Positions 35,201-44,681 of a stretch of DNA of 64,000 nt are shown here, one piece after another. The notes beneath the pieces are model-generated. The model ran no database searches. It was given only the letters and a program-made list of their open reading frames with translations, and was not told the origin of the DNA. The stretch's first letter is position 1. Each line of letters begins with the position of its first letter. This DNA is from an uncultured Blautia sp. (GTDB taxonomy: Bacteria; Bacillota; Clostridia; Lachnospirales; Lachnospiraceae): positions 37,660 to 101,659 of the forward strand of contig CAKRRG010000003.1 of the NCBI GenBank assembly GCA_934394545.1, written 5' to 3'. The translations under genes and the position numbers were made by a program.

Positions 35201-38200
35201 AGTGGAAACACAACAAGTGCGAGAACTGTGTATATTGCCAGCAAACTGCAGTCGTTTAAACTGGATTATTCGAATGGTGGAACCGTTCAGCATCACGAAA
35301 CCGTAAAATACACAGCACCGCTGAATGGATATGATGTAAAATTCACACCGACCAGACCAGATACCGTAGATGCAAATTATACATTTGATGGCTGGTACAG
35401 CAATCCGGAGTGTACCACGAAATTTGACTTCAATACAACGATGCCGGCGGCAAATGTAATCGTATATGCAGGCTGGAAAGCACCGACTGTTACAGTAACA
35501 GCGCATACAAGCCTGGAGGACGCAGGTGTTCAGGTGGATGGCATTGTATACGGTGGAACAGTTGATGAGAATGCTCTTCCGAAGATCACGGTTACTGCTG
35601 ATCAGGTATTCCTTGGATGGTTTACAAGAAATTCAGATGGTTCTTTCACACCGTGGAATTTTGCAGCAAAGGTTCATTCAGATGTAGATCTGTATGCAAG
35701 GGTTATCAGCAAAGGAACCTTCCAGGTGACCTATGATGCAAATGGCGGAAGCGGAACCGTAACCGATAACAGAAAGTATGTACAGGGCGCAAAGGCAAAT
35801 GTACAGAAAGTAAATGGAATTACAGCACCGGAAGGTAAGGCGTTCTTATATTGGAGCCTTAACGAGAACGGATCTGGAACCAAGTATTATCCGAATGATA
35901 AGATTGAAATCCAGGCATCCGATATTACCTTATATGCAATTTGGGGAAGCGCAGTAACCACAACTCTGACTTATAATGGAAACGAAGGAACAACCAGCGA
36001 TGGCAAAACAGAGATGGTTGTGTCCGGACTTAAGAATAATCAGAAAGTGGCAGCAGAAGGTGAAATCTTTACCCGTAATGGTTATAAGTTTATCGGCTGG
36101 AGTACGAACCCTGGTGCAGCATCTGCAACATACCAAGCTGGTGGGGATGTGATTGTCCATGCGGATGCAGCACAGAATGTACTGTATGCAGTCTGGGAGA
36201 TTAAGAAAGACTATAATTATACAGTTCATTATTATTGGAATGGAACCGAAGAGAAAGTAGCAGAAGATAAGGCTGTTACAGAATTGGAATATGGAACCTC
36301 TATAGAGGAAAGCCCGATTACAATTGAGGGATATACACCTGTAGCTCTTGATAGCCAGACAATAGTATTAGATGCATATGATAAAGAAATTACATTCTAT
36401 TATTATAAGAATGTAGAACTGACAGCAAATGGTGCTATTACCAGCTATAATGGAAATGATCAGAGTGTAAATGGATTTACCGGTGCACCTGCCGGAGCAG
36501 ATTTTTCAGCAATCAATGTTAGTGCTTCCGGAAAAGATGCAGGCACGTATCCGGCAGAGTTTGCTGAGAATACAAAGGGTACAGTGGATGGAACCGGAAA
36601 GTATATTGTAACGGATACCACAGATGGCGAGCTTGTGATCAATCCGAGAGCCGTAGTGCTTACAAGTGAAAGTGGAAGTAAGCCATATGACGGAACCGCC
36701 CTTATGAAGCCAGACGTAACCGTAACAGGAGAGGGCTTTGTAGACGGAGAAGTATCTGATGTTAAGGCAACTGGAAGTGCCCTCTATGTAAGTGATGGCG
36801 AAGTAACCAATACCATCGTTTATACAGCAGGTGCTAATTTCAAAGAAAACAACTACAGTATTGAGAGGGATGAAGGTAAGTTAAGCATTACAGCTTCTAC
36901 CAAGAAGGTAGTTGTAACCATTACTGGAAATAAGGAAAATAAGCTTTACGACGGAAATGAAAAAGTGGCAAAAGGCTATACGGCTAGTATCGATAATGCA
37001 TTGTATACAGAAGCAGATTTCAAATTCTCTGGAAATGCAGAAGTAAACGGAAAAGATGCAGACACCTATAAGATGGGCCTGGCAGCAAACCAGTTCGAGA
37101 ATGCAAACAGCAATTTTGCAAATGTAGAATTCTCTGTAACAGATGGCGAGCTGGTGATCAAACCGAGAACCGTAGTGCTTACAAGTGAAAGTGGAAGTAA
37201 ACCATATGACGGAACCGCCCTTACAAAGCCAGTTGTAACAGTAACAGGAGATGGCTTTGCGGACGGAGAAGTAACGGATATTAAGGCAACCGGAAGTGTA
37301 ATCTATATAAGTGATGGCGAAGTAACTAATACCATCGTTTATACAGCAGGTGCTGATTTTAAGGACAGCAACTACAGCATTACAAAGAATGAAGGCAAGT
37401 TGATCATTACAGAAAGTGCAGATGAAGTAGTTGTAACGATCACCGGTAATAAGCTGACAGAAACCTACGACGGAACTGAAAAGACGGCAAAGGGTTATAC
37501 CGTTAATATCAATAATGGGTTGTATACAGAAGCAGATTTCGAATTTACCGGAAAAGCAGAAGTAAACGGAACGGATGCAGACACCTATAAGATGGGTCTG
37601 ACAGCAGCGCAGTTTGAGAATAAGAATGGAAACTTTAAGAAGGTTACATTCGTAGTAACAGACGGTGAGCTTGTGATCGATCCGAGAACCGTAGTGCTTA
37701 CAAGTGAAGGCGGAAGCAAGCCATATGACGGAACCGCCCTTACAAAGCCGAAGGTAATAGTAACAGAAGGTTTTGTAGCCGGTGAAGTAACCGACATTAA
37801 GGCAACTGGAAGTGCCCTCTATGTAAGTGATGGCGAAGTAACCAATACCATCGTTTATACAGCTGGTGCTGATTTCAAAGAAAGCAACTACAGCATTACA
37901 AAGAATGAAGGTAAGTTAAGTATTACAGCTTCCACCGAGAAGGTAGTCGTAACCATTATCGGAAATAAGGAAAATGAGCTTTACGATGGAACTGAAAAAG
38001 TGGCAAAAGGCTATACTGCTAGTATCGATAATGCATTGTATACAGAAGCAGATTTCAAGTTCACTGGAAAAGCAGAAGTAAACGGAACGGATGCAGGCAC
38101 CTATAACATGGGTCTGGCAGCAAACCAGTTCGAGAATGCAAATACCAATTTTGCAAATGTGGAATTTTCCGTAACAGATGGTGAGCTGGTGATCAATCCA

Positions 38201-41200
38201 AGAACCGTAGTGTTCACAAGTGAAAGTGGAAGTAAGTCGTACGACGGAACAGCCCTTACAAAGTCCGGTGTACTGGTAACAGGAGATGGCTTTGTAAACG
38301 AAGAGGGTGCAACCTATACGGTAACTGGAAGCCAGACACTGGTAGGAAGCAGCTTTAACACATTCAGCTACAGCTTAAAAGATGGAACCAAGAAAGACAA
38401 TTATATAATTACCAAGAATGAAGGAATCTTGGAGGTAACAGATGATTCCGTAGATCCAAACGGAGTTGTAACAAAGACACATGAGAACAAACAATATGGA
38501 ATTGGAGAAACGATAACGTTTGATATTGTTGTTAAGAATATTTACGCTGAGAACAAGAACATTATAATTTCTGAAATAGCTGGTGTAACCATTACCGGTG
38601 AGAGCAGATTTGAAAATGTAGCTCCGGGAGAAACTGTAGAGACTACTGCAGCTTATACGATTACAGAAAAGGATATTCTTGAAGGAACGTTTACCAATAC
38701 TGTAACAGCAACATTTGAGAACGGTAAAAGCTTTGAAAATACCGATATTGTGGAATTGGATCAGTCAGCAAGCCTGACAATTGAGAAAGTCACTACGAAC
38801 AAAGAGAGTGCTGAGAATGGAAAGTATGCTCTTGGACAGGTGATCGAGTATACGATCACAGTAGCAAATAGTGGTAACATGACAATTAGGGATATTAGTG
38901 TTTCGGATCCTCTTACCGGAAATACATGGCGGGTAGAGTCCCTTGCCCCGGGAGCATCCAAAGAGCTTACCGCATCATATCAGGTAACAGAAGCTGATAT
39001 TCTTGCAGGAGAAGTAGTAAACGTAGCAACAGCAACAGGATTTAAGCCGGATGATTCAAACGTGCCGGAGGTATCAGACAGTACAACGGATCAGACCGCA
39101 GATATAAACGGAAGTCTCTCTGTTGAAAAAGAAGCGAAACTGGGTGACCGTGCTTATAAGGCTGGTGATACAGTAGAGTATACAATTACCGTAACAAATA
39201 ACGGAAATGTAACGATCAGTGGCATTACTGTAACAGATGAGCAGACCGGTTTGGAAGAGACAATTGCAACTCTTGCACCGAATGGCGTAAAGACGTTCGT
39301 AACAAGCCATGTAATTACAGAAAATGATATTTTAGCCGGACACTTTACAAATATCGCGGAAGCCAACGGAAAAGATCCTAATGGTAACGATGTTGATGCG
39401 GAAGGTGAAGAAACGGTTACAACAGTTGATAAGAATGGTCATCTGACCGTAACCAAAAAAACCACAAGTGCTCCAAAGAATGCTGCATATGAGCTTGGCG
39501 AAGCAATTGAGTATGAGATTGTTGTCAAGAACGATGGAAACCTGACAATTACAAATATTGTTGTAACAGATGAATTGACAGGTGATACGTGGACAGTTGG
39601 AACTCTTGCCCCGGAAGAAAGCCAGAAATTTACAACAAAGCATGTTGTAACAGAAGCTGACATTCTTACAGGTAAGGTGCAAAACGAAGCAACAGCAGCA
39701 GGAACCAGTCCGGATCCGGAGAACCCGGAAGTACCTGTGACACCAGGTAAGACCGAAGATCCGACCAAGACTTTGAATGGAAGTCTCTTTGTTACAAAAG
39801 AAGCGAAACTGAAAATAGATGGCTACAAAGCCGGCGATACGGTAGAGTATACAATTACCGTAACAAACAACGGAAATGTAACGATCAGTGATATTGTTGT
39901 AACAGATGAGCAGACCGGTTTTGAAGGAACGATCGCAACTCTTGCACCGAATGGAACAAAGACTTTTGAAACAAGCTATGTAATCACGGAAAATGATATT
40001 TTAGCTGGACACTTTACCAATATTGCAGAAGCAACAGGCAAGAATCCTAATGGTGAAGATGTGGAAGCTCGTGGTGAAGAGACTGTTACGACAGCAAAGA
40101 AGAATGGTCATCTGACCGTAACCAAGACCTCTGATGTGGAAGAAAACCAGAAAGCAGTACTGGGTCAGACGATCAATTATACAATTACTGTAATAAATGA
40201 TGGAAATCTGACAATTACAGACATTAGGGTAACAGATGATCTGACAGATGATGAGTGGACCATCGCTTCTCTTGCACCAGGAGAAAGCAAAGAATTTACC
40301 ACAGAATACGTGGTAACAGAATCTGATATTCTGGAAGGCCAGGTAGTAAACGTAGCAACTGCTCAGGGAACCAGCCCGGATCCGGATGAACCGGAAGTAC
40401 CTGTGACACCAGGCGAGAAGGAAGATCCTACAGAAGATCCGAACGGCCATCTGACAATTGACAAGGAAACTACAAACGAACCAGAAAATGAAGATGCGTA
40501 TGTACTTGGAGAAGCCATTACTTATAAGATTACGGTAACGAATGATGGAAATCTGACAATTACAGACATTGCGGTAACAGACGATCTGACAGGTGATGAG
40601 TGGATCATGGATGCTCTTGCACCAGGAGAAAGCAAAGAATTTACCGCAGAACATGTAGTAACAGAATCCGATATTCTGGAAGGCCAGGTAGTAAACGTAG
40701 CAACTGCAACAGGAACCAGCCCGGATCCGAATGAACCGGAAGTACCGGTGACACCAGGTAAGACCGAAGATCCTATAGAAGATCCGAACGGCCACCTGAC
40801 AATCGACAAAGAGACTACAAGCGAACCAGAAAATGAAGACGCTTATGCACTTGGAGAAACCATTACTTATAAGATTACGGTAACGAATGATGGAAATCTG
40901 ACAATTACAGATATCACGGTAACAGACGATCTGACAGGTGATGAGTGGACCATAGATGCTCTTGCTCCGGAAGAATCCGAAGAGTTTGACGCGGAATATG
41001 TGGTAACAGAAGCAGATATTCTGGAAGGTCAGGTAGTAAACGTGGCAACCGCAACAGGAACCAGCCCAGACCCGGATGAACCGGAAGTGCCGGTAGAACC
41101 AGGTGAGGAGGAAGATCCTACAGAAGATCCGAACGGCCACCTGACAATCGACAAAGAGACTACAAGCGAACCAGAAAATGAAGACGCTTATGCACTTGGA

Positions 41201-44200
41201 GAAACCATTACTTATAAGATTACGGTAACGAATGATGGAAATCTGACAATTACAGATATCACGGTAACAGACGATCTGACAGGTGATGAGTGGACAATTG
41301 AGACCCTTGCACCAGGAGAATTCAGAAAATTTGACGCAGAATATGTGGTAACAGAAGCGGATATTCTGGAAGGTCAGGTAGTAAATGTGGCAACTGCAAC
41401 GGGAACCAGCCCAGACCCGGATGAACCGGAAGTGCCGGTAGAACCAGGTAAAGAGGAAGATCCTACGGATCCTAAGAAGGGTCACTTGACAATTGCAAAA
41501 ACAACAACAAGTACTCCGGAAAACGGCAGCTCTTATGCACTTGGAGAAACCATTACTTATAAGATTACGGTAACGAATGATGGAAATCTGACAATTACAG
41601 ATATCACGGTAACAGACGATCTGACAGGTGATGAGTGGACAATTGAGACCCTTGCACCAGGAGAATTCAGAAAATTTGACGCAGAATATGTGGTAACAGA
41701 AGCGGATATTCTGGAAGGTCAGGTAGTAAATGTGGCAACTGCAACGGGAACCAGCCCAGACCCGGATGAACCGGAAGTGCCGGTAGAACCAGGTAAAGAG
41801 GAAGATCCTACGGATCCTAAGAAGGGTCACTTGACAATTGCAAAAACAACAACAAGTACTCCGGAAAACGGCAGCTCTTATGCACTTGGAGAAACCATTA
41901 CTTATAAGATTACGGTAACGAATGATGGAAATCTGACAATTACAGATATCACGGTAACAGACGATCTGACAGGTGATGAGTGGACCATCGATGCTCTTGC
42001 GCCAGGAGAATCCGAAGAGTTTGACGCAGAATATGTGGTAACAGAAGCAGATATTCTGGAAGGTAAGGTAGTAAACGTAGCAACGGCTAAGGGAACCAGC
42101 CCGGATCCGGATGAACCAGATGTACCGGTAGAACCAGGTGAGAAGGAAGATCCTACAGATGCAAAAGCACCTTCCCTCTTTGTAGAAAAGATTGCAGAGC
42201 AGGTACATGGCGGATATCGGTTAGGTGATGAGATCACTTATGTAATTCGTGTTGTAAACAACGGAAATGTAACACTTAGTGATGTAACCGTAGTCGATGA
42301 AAAAACTGGTCTGAATGTAGTGTTCGGAACCATGAAGGTTGGAGAAACCAAGGAAGTTACCACAACTTACACAGTAACTGAGGCAGACATTAAAGATGGC
42401 AAAGTTGACAACGTAGCAGTTGCAACCGGAAAAGATCCAGAAGGTGAAGAAATCACCGATAACGGTAAGATGACAGTAAAAACAGAACCAGTAAGAAATG
42501 GTATTCTTGTTACAAAGGTAACAACAAGTACCCCGGCTAATGGCGAGAAATATGTACTTGGAGAAACTATTACTTATAAGATTGCAGCAACGAATACAGG
42601 AAATCAGACACTTACCGGAATTATTGTAACAGATGAATTGACAGGTGATGAGTGGACAATCAGAACTCTTGCCCCAGGAGAATCTGAAGAATTTACCGCA
42701 GAATATGTGGTAACAGAAGCAGACATCCTTGTAGGCCAGGTAGTAAACGTGGCAACCGCAACAGCAACCAGTCCGGATCCGGAAGACCCGGATGTACCGG
42801 TAGAACCAGGCAAGACAGAAGACCCCACAGAGGATCCGAATGGACACCTGACAATTGCAAAAACAACAACAAGTATCCCGAAAAACGGCAGCTCTTATGC
42901 ACTTGGAGAAACCATTACGTATAAGATTACTGCAAAGAATGATGGAAACCTGACGCTTACAAATGTCCTTGTAGAAGATGCATTGACAGGAAATGTAGAA
43001 GAAAAAGCATGGACTATCGAGTCCCTTGCCCCAGGAGCATCTGAAGAATTTACCGCAGAATATGTGGTAACAGAAGCAGACATTCTTGCAGGTAAAGTCG
43101 TAAACGTAGCAACGGCTAAGGGAACCAGCCCGGATCCGGAAGAACCGGAAGTACCGGTAGTTCCAGGTGAGAAAGAAGATCCAACAGAGACAAAGGCACC
43201 GTTCCTCTTTGTAGAAAAGACAGCAGAACAGAAGGATGGCGGATACCTGTTAGGCGATGTGATCACTTATACAATTCGTGTTGTAAACAATGGAAATGTA
43301 ACACTTAGTGATGTAACCGTAGTCGATGAAAAAACTGGTCTGAAAGAAATGATCGGAACAATGAAAGTTGGGGAAACCAAGGAAGTTACCACAACTTACA
43401 CAGTAACTGAGGCAGATATTACAGCAGGTAAAATCGACAACGTAGCAATTGCAACCGGAAAAGATCCGGAAGGAGCAGAGGTTGCAGGCAGAAGTGAAAA
43501 GACAGTGTTCACAGAGCATATAAGAACTGGTATTAACATTGTAAAGACTACAACAAGTACCCCGGCTAATGGTGAGAGATATGTATTGGGAGAGATGATC
43601 ACTTATAAGATCACGGCAACCAATACAGGAAATCAGACACTTACCAGAATTACCGTAACAGATGAGCTTACTGGAAATATCGGAGATAAGGCTTGGAAGA
43701 TTGATACTCTTGCACCGGGAGAAAGCAAAGATTTTGAAGTACAGTACGAAGTAAAAGAAGAAGATCGTCTCAGTGGTATTGTTACAAACATAGCAACAGC
43801 AACTGTTGAGAAGACAAATCCAGAGGATCCGGATGTACCGGTAACCCCGGGACAGAAGGAAGATCTTATTGATCCTGAGATTCCAGATGGATTCTATTAT
43901 GTACACAAGATCAAAATCACAAAGAATGTAGTTGATGCAAACGGCAATGCAAAGAATAGTAATGAGACCTTCTATGCAGGAATCTTTACAGATGCAGATT
44001 TTACTACTTTGGCAACGAATGTATCACAGAATATTGTTCCACTGGAAATGGCTGGTGGTTCAGAAACAAGTGCTGAGGTTGAGCTTTCCATTCTCAAGAC
44101 AGAATCTGCAACTATATACATTGCAGAGGTTGATGCAGAAGGAAATCCGGTAGACTATGATGAAAACTTTGCATATGATGTAAGCATTGATAATGAAGAA

Positions 44201-44461
44201 ATTACGCTCGATGCCGAAAATCAGAATGCGACAGTAACAATTGTCAATGCAGAAATTGAGCCGGAACAGGTAACACCAACTCCGACACAGGATGAGGATG
44301 ATACAACTCCGACTCCTGCACCGGAAGATAAGGGAACTCAGAAAATGGGCGTTAAGACTGGCGACGATACTCCAATCGATCAGTTTGGATTCCTGCTCAT
44401 GTGCTCCGTAGCATGCATAGCACTGATCATTGGAAAGCGTAAGAAAGAAAAACGTTCCTGA
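32300..44461 (+). CDS. Giant repetitive cell-surface protein with sorting signal (4053 residues)
   Basis: Layout by residue: 1–32 signal peptide (cut near SAED); about 35–155 a Pro/Thr/Glu/Ala-rich stalk (ETPTEAPVEVPTEAP); 155–370 two beta-rich repeats; 520–1365 several InlB-type B repeats (Listeria–Bacteroides type, e.g. NGYTFEGWYDGE); 1442–2050 MBG-like repeats (SGSKPYDGTALTKP); 2050–3860 sixteen DUF11/DUF7507-like beta-sandwich repeats of about 108–121 residues; 3865–3995 a pilin-like beta domain (FYYVHKIKITKNVVD); 4000–4053 Thr/Pro linker, KTGDDTP sorting motif, hydrophobic segment and GKRKKEKRS tail. It should be anchored to the wall by a sortase, as a long fibrous adhesin. LPXTG is absent; KTGD is the Lachnospiraceae-type variant. 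No sortase is in the window. Neighbouring repeats are nearly identical in DNA, so length may vary between strains. Confidence 0.93.
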   Translation: MTKFNRTRFKKAMAAILAVAMIGQNCSYAVSAEDVMSTDAAVQEQAVQETEQQAVDVQPVEEAPQTENVEAPQTDSAEGVAEAPAETPTEAPVEVPTEAPAETPAEAPVEAPAVTQPEKSEEGIGAINNESSDANAENAQENAQPQEEAPTATWHVTFAGDAAVHGTIQVKGEAAPADVVSYNKEVKENEKFEFSIIAAQGYEVERVTLEANGAELGKNAEGFYEIPAVTKDEKVLVTYRELPQVPVSNTETPAAEEPAKNTEESSEGVRENEVDFITDGGAAVIVDGVDVTNGSAMAKDGTIVYTIIPNNDYEIVSILIDNDPNLPARFNETTEEANDYITEGISETTSVVITTKAIEPVEEETVKTEPAEEENETDAEIAMPELHYNGVCNNIVVNIYAPEGVFPEGTNVILAAPSAESIAAAAEAAGQEASSLTGVDITFEYDGKEIQPTSSVEVSFTAAEISAADISNIYHVTDDGAVQEVAASQSGESLGFTADSFSTWLFPTTGGNIAPASILEPETKIATYNFTVDGAVVDTQYITKGDTLLEPESPAKEGWKFVGWYIGTEPVTFGTITEEKDVTITVEARFEEVHYVFFHNPNGEVVATKEGITGDEIQTSDVTFSVGSEESITGWYTSDTYDEITKVNTITLAETNIDLYAKVEKGFWITYDSNGGTYVAPEFYLANQIATLSKSPTKNGYTFEGWYDGETRITSATTNVSVKAKWKENVTADYRVIYWQQKVTDDKNASDAQKTYEYVETKTYKGTTGKEITANDITVSYNGFAKNKNNSKSVTIAADGSTIMNVYYDRVLCTVNYYVYYESGWYGDWQIQKTVTGLYGANLKEGEWWTDYSWRSRRGGGNGCILLTSYDFKKAGYEDNEGNGSSNGVVTSCNFFSTNADNNRRVYYYNEQADGSFKLINTIDIDSSGNLTIYQKYAGYDLYKYTTGSPSGNPTTAGFWKNKQDCKSGNTTSARTVYIASKLQSFKLDYSNGGTVQHHETVKYTAPLNGYDVKFTPTRPDTVDANYTFDGWYSNPECTTKFDFNTTMPAANVIVYAGWKAPTVTVTAHTSLEDAGVQVDGIVYGGTVDENALPKITVTADQVFLGWFTRNSDGSFTPWNFAAKVHSDVDLYARVISKGTFQVTYDANGGSGTVTDNRKYVQGAKANVQKVNGITAPEGKAFLYWSLNENGSGTKYYPNDKIEIQASDITLYAIWGSAVTTTLTYNGNEGTTSDGKTEMVVSGLKNNQKVAAEGEIFTRNGYKFIGWSTNPGAASATYQAGGDVIVHADAAQNVLYAVWEIKKDYNYTVHYYWNGTEEKVAEDKAVTELEYGTSIEESPITIEGYTPVALDSQTIVLDAYDKEITFYYYKNVELTANGAITSYNGNDQSVNGFTGAPAGADFSAINVSASGKDAGTYPAEFAENTKGTVDGTGKYIVTDTTDGELVINPRAVVLTSESGSKPYDGTALMKPDVTVTGEGFVDGEVSDVKATGSALYVSDGEVTNTIVYTAGANFKENNYSIERDEGKLSITASTKKVVVTITGNKENKLYDGNEKVAKGYTASIDNALYTEADFKFSGNAEVNGKDADTYKMGLAANQFENANSNFANVEFSVTDGELVIKPRTVVLTSESGSKPYDGTALTKPVVTVTGDGFADGEVTDIKATGSVIYISDGEVTNTIVYTAGADFKDSNYSITKNEGKLIITESADEVVVTITGNKLTETYDGTEKTAKGYTVNINNGLYTEADFEFTGKAEVNGTDADTYKMGLTAAQFENKNGNFKKVTFVVTDGELVIDPRTVVLTSEGGSKPYDGTALTKPKVIVTEGFVAGEVTDIKATGSALYVSDGEVTNTIVYTAGADFKESNYSITKNEGKLSITASTEKVVVTIIGNKENELYDGTEKVAKGYTASIDNALYTEADFKFTGKAEVNGTDAGTYNMGLAANQFENANTNFANVEFSVTDGELVINPRTVVFTSESGSKSYDGTALTKSGVLVTGDGFVNEEGATYTVTGSQTLVGSSFNTFSYSLKDGTKKDNYIITKNEGILEVTDDSVDPNGVVTKTHENKQYGIGETITFDIVVKNIYAENKNIIISEIAGVTITGESRFENVAPGETVETTAAYTITEKDILEGTFTNTVTATFENGKSFENTDIVELDQSASLTIEKVTTNKESAENGKYALGQVIEYTITVANSGNMTIRDISVSDPLTGNTWRVESLAPGASKELTASYQVTEADILAGEVVNVATATGFKPDDSNVPEVSDSTTDQTADINGSLSVEKEAKLGDRAYKAGDTVEYTITVTNNGNVTISGITVTDEQTGLEETIATLAPNGVKTFVTSHVITENDILAGHFTNIAEANGKDPNGNDVDAEGEETVTTVDKNGHLTVTKKTTSAPKNAAYELGEAIEYEIVVKNDGNLTITNIVVTDELTGDTWTVGTLAPEESQKFTTKHVVTEADILTGKVQNEATAAGTSPDPENPEVPVTPGKTEDPTKTLNGSLFVTKEAKLKIDGYKAGDTVEYTITVTNNGNVTISDIVVTDEQTGFEGTIATLAPNGTKTFETSYVITENDILAGHFTNIAEATGKNPNGEDVEARGEETVTTAKKNGHLTVTKTSDVEENQKAVLGQTINYTITVINDGNLTITDIRVTDDLTDDEWTIASLAPGESKEFTTEYVVTESDILEGQVVNVATAQGTSPDPDEPEVPVTPGEKEDPTEDPNGHLTIDKETTNEPENEDAYVLGEAITYKITVTNDGNLTITDIAVTDDLTGDEWIMDALAPGESKEFTAEHVVTESDILEGQVVNVATATGTSPDPNEPEVPVTPGKTEDPIEDPNGHLTIDKETTSEPENEDAYALGETITYKITVTNDGNLTITDITVTDDLTGDEWTIDALAPEESEEFDAEYVVTEADILEGQVVNVATATGTSPDPDEPEVPVEPGEEEDPTEDPNGHLTIDKETTSEPENEDAYALGETITYKITVTNDGNLTITDITVTDDLTGDEWTIETLAPGEFRKFDAEYVVTEADILEGQVVNVATATGTSPDPDEPEVPVEPGKEEDPTDPKKGHLTIAKTTTSTPENGSSYALGETITYKITVTNDGNLTITDITVTDDLTGDEWTIETLAPGEFRKFDAEYVVTEADILEGQVVNVATATGTSPDPDEPEVPVEPGKEEDPTDPKKGHLTIAKTTTSTPENGSSYALGETITYKITVTNDGNLTITDITVTDDLTGDEWTIDALAPGESEEFDAEYVVTEADILEGKVVNVATAKGTSPDPDEPDVPVEPGEKEDPTDAKAPSLFVEKIAEQVHGGYRLGDEITYVIRVVNNGNVTLSDVTVVDEKTGLNVVFGTMKVGETKEVTTTYTVTEADIKDGKVDNVAVATGKDPEGEEITDNGKMTVKTEPVRNGILVTKVTTSTPANGEKYVLGETITYKIAATNTGNQTLTGIIVTDELTGDEWTIRTLAPGESEEFTAEYVVTEADILVGQVVNVATATATSPDPEDPDVPVEPGKTEDPTEDPNGHLTIAKTTTSIPKNGSSYALGETITYKITAKNDGNLTLTNVLVEDALTGNVEEKAWTIESLAPGASEEFTAEYVVTEADILAGKVVNVATAKGTSPDPEEPEVPVVPGEKEDPTETKAPFLFVEKTAEQKDGGYLLGDVITYTIRVVNNGNVTLSDVTVVDEKTGLKEMIGTMKVGETKEVTTTYTVTEADITAGKIDNVAIATGKDPEGAEVAGRSEKTVFTEHIRTGINIVKTTTSTPANGERYVLGEMITYKITATNTGNQTLTRITVTDELTGNIGDKAWKIDTLAPGESKDFEVQYEVKEEDRLSGIVTNIATATVEKTNPEDPDVPVTPGQKEDLIDPEIPDGFYYVHKIKITKNVVDANGNAKNSNETFYAGIFTDADFTTLATNVSQNIVPLEMAGGSETSAEVELSILKTESATIYIAEVDAEGNPVDYDENFAYDVSIDNEEITLDAENQNATVTIVNAEIEPEQVTPTPTQDEDDTTPTPAPEDKGTQKMGVKTGDDTPIDQFGFLLMCSVACIALIIGKRKKEKRS
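36625..38440 (+). repeat. MBG-like tandem repeats in the giant surface protein
   Basis: Three full units of about 506–529 bp starting at about 36625, 37145 and 37674 and a partial one from 38180, each opening with a GAGCTTGTGATC-like string and coding for a PYDGTAL plus a YTEADFKF segment. Confidence 0.85.
38441..43880 (+). repeat. Sixteen tandem DUF11/DUF7507-like repeats in the giant surface protein
   Basis: Units of about 325–365 bp begin near 38441, 38763, 39107, 39433, 39775, 40103, 40442, 40787, 41132, 41479, 41824, 42172, 42497, 42838, 43201 and 43526. Three subtypes can be told apart: an EKEAKL type (units 3, 5), the common ALGETITYKITVTNDG type, and an EKTAEQ type (units 12, 15). 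Order A-B-A-B then a run of B, then C-B-B-C-B suggests block duplications. Confidence 0.88.
41187..41985 (+). repeat. Exact 345-bp-period duplication inside the repeat array
   Basis: Read base by base, 41187–41640 is identical to 41532–41985 (454 bp at an offset of 345). The duplication is in frame (115 residues). Units starting at 40787 and 41132 also share a long identical stretch. This points to recent unequal recombination. Confidence 0.9.
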
Positions 44462-44555
44462 AGAGTCCTGAAGAGCCACTAAAAAGCCTGTAAAAAGCTT
44501 CTAAAAAGCCTTACGTCTCTGAAAAGAGAGGGCTGTCAAAAAACAGATAGATCCC

Positions 44556-44604
44556 AAACCAGGGAGGGTGTGATCCATTTGGTCACACCCTCCCTGGTTT
44601 TTGA
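44556..44604 (+). terminator. Strong terminator of the giant surface protein gene
   Basis: Perfect 18-bp stem 44556–44573 with 44583–44600 (core CAGGGAGGGTGTGA), 9-base loop, then T-run. Confidence 0.95.
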
Positions 44605-44645
44605 GGTATTATAGTCGGGGCTTTTGCATCCCTCCCCTTTGATAT

Positions 44646-44677
44646 CAGATTGCTACGTGCTTTGCACTCCCGCAATC
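44646..44677 (-). terminator. Possible terminator or structured end of the flavodiiron gene
   Basis: AGATTGC (44646) pairs with GCAATCT (to 44677), with an inner GTGC-TTT-GCAC hairpin. It lies just after the flavodiiron stop but lacks a clear T-run. The remaining bases 44462–44555 hold only a small CTGT/ACAG hairpin. Confidence 0.4.
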
Positions 44678-44681
44678 TTCA

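Noticed and set aside
40001..42208. 735-codon open frame on the minus strand inside the surface-protein gene
   Set aside because: It is a shadow of the repeated plus-strand coding sequence: the same codon pattern repeats each 345 bp, the product is a Cys/Phe/Tyr-rich unlikely protein, and there is no ribosome site or promoter.
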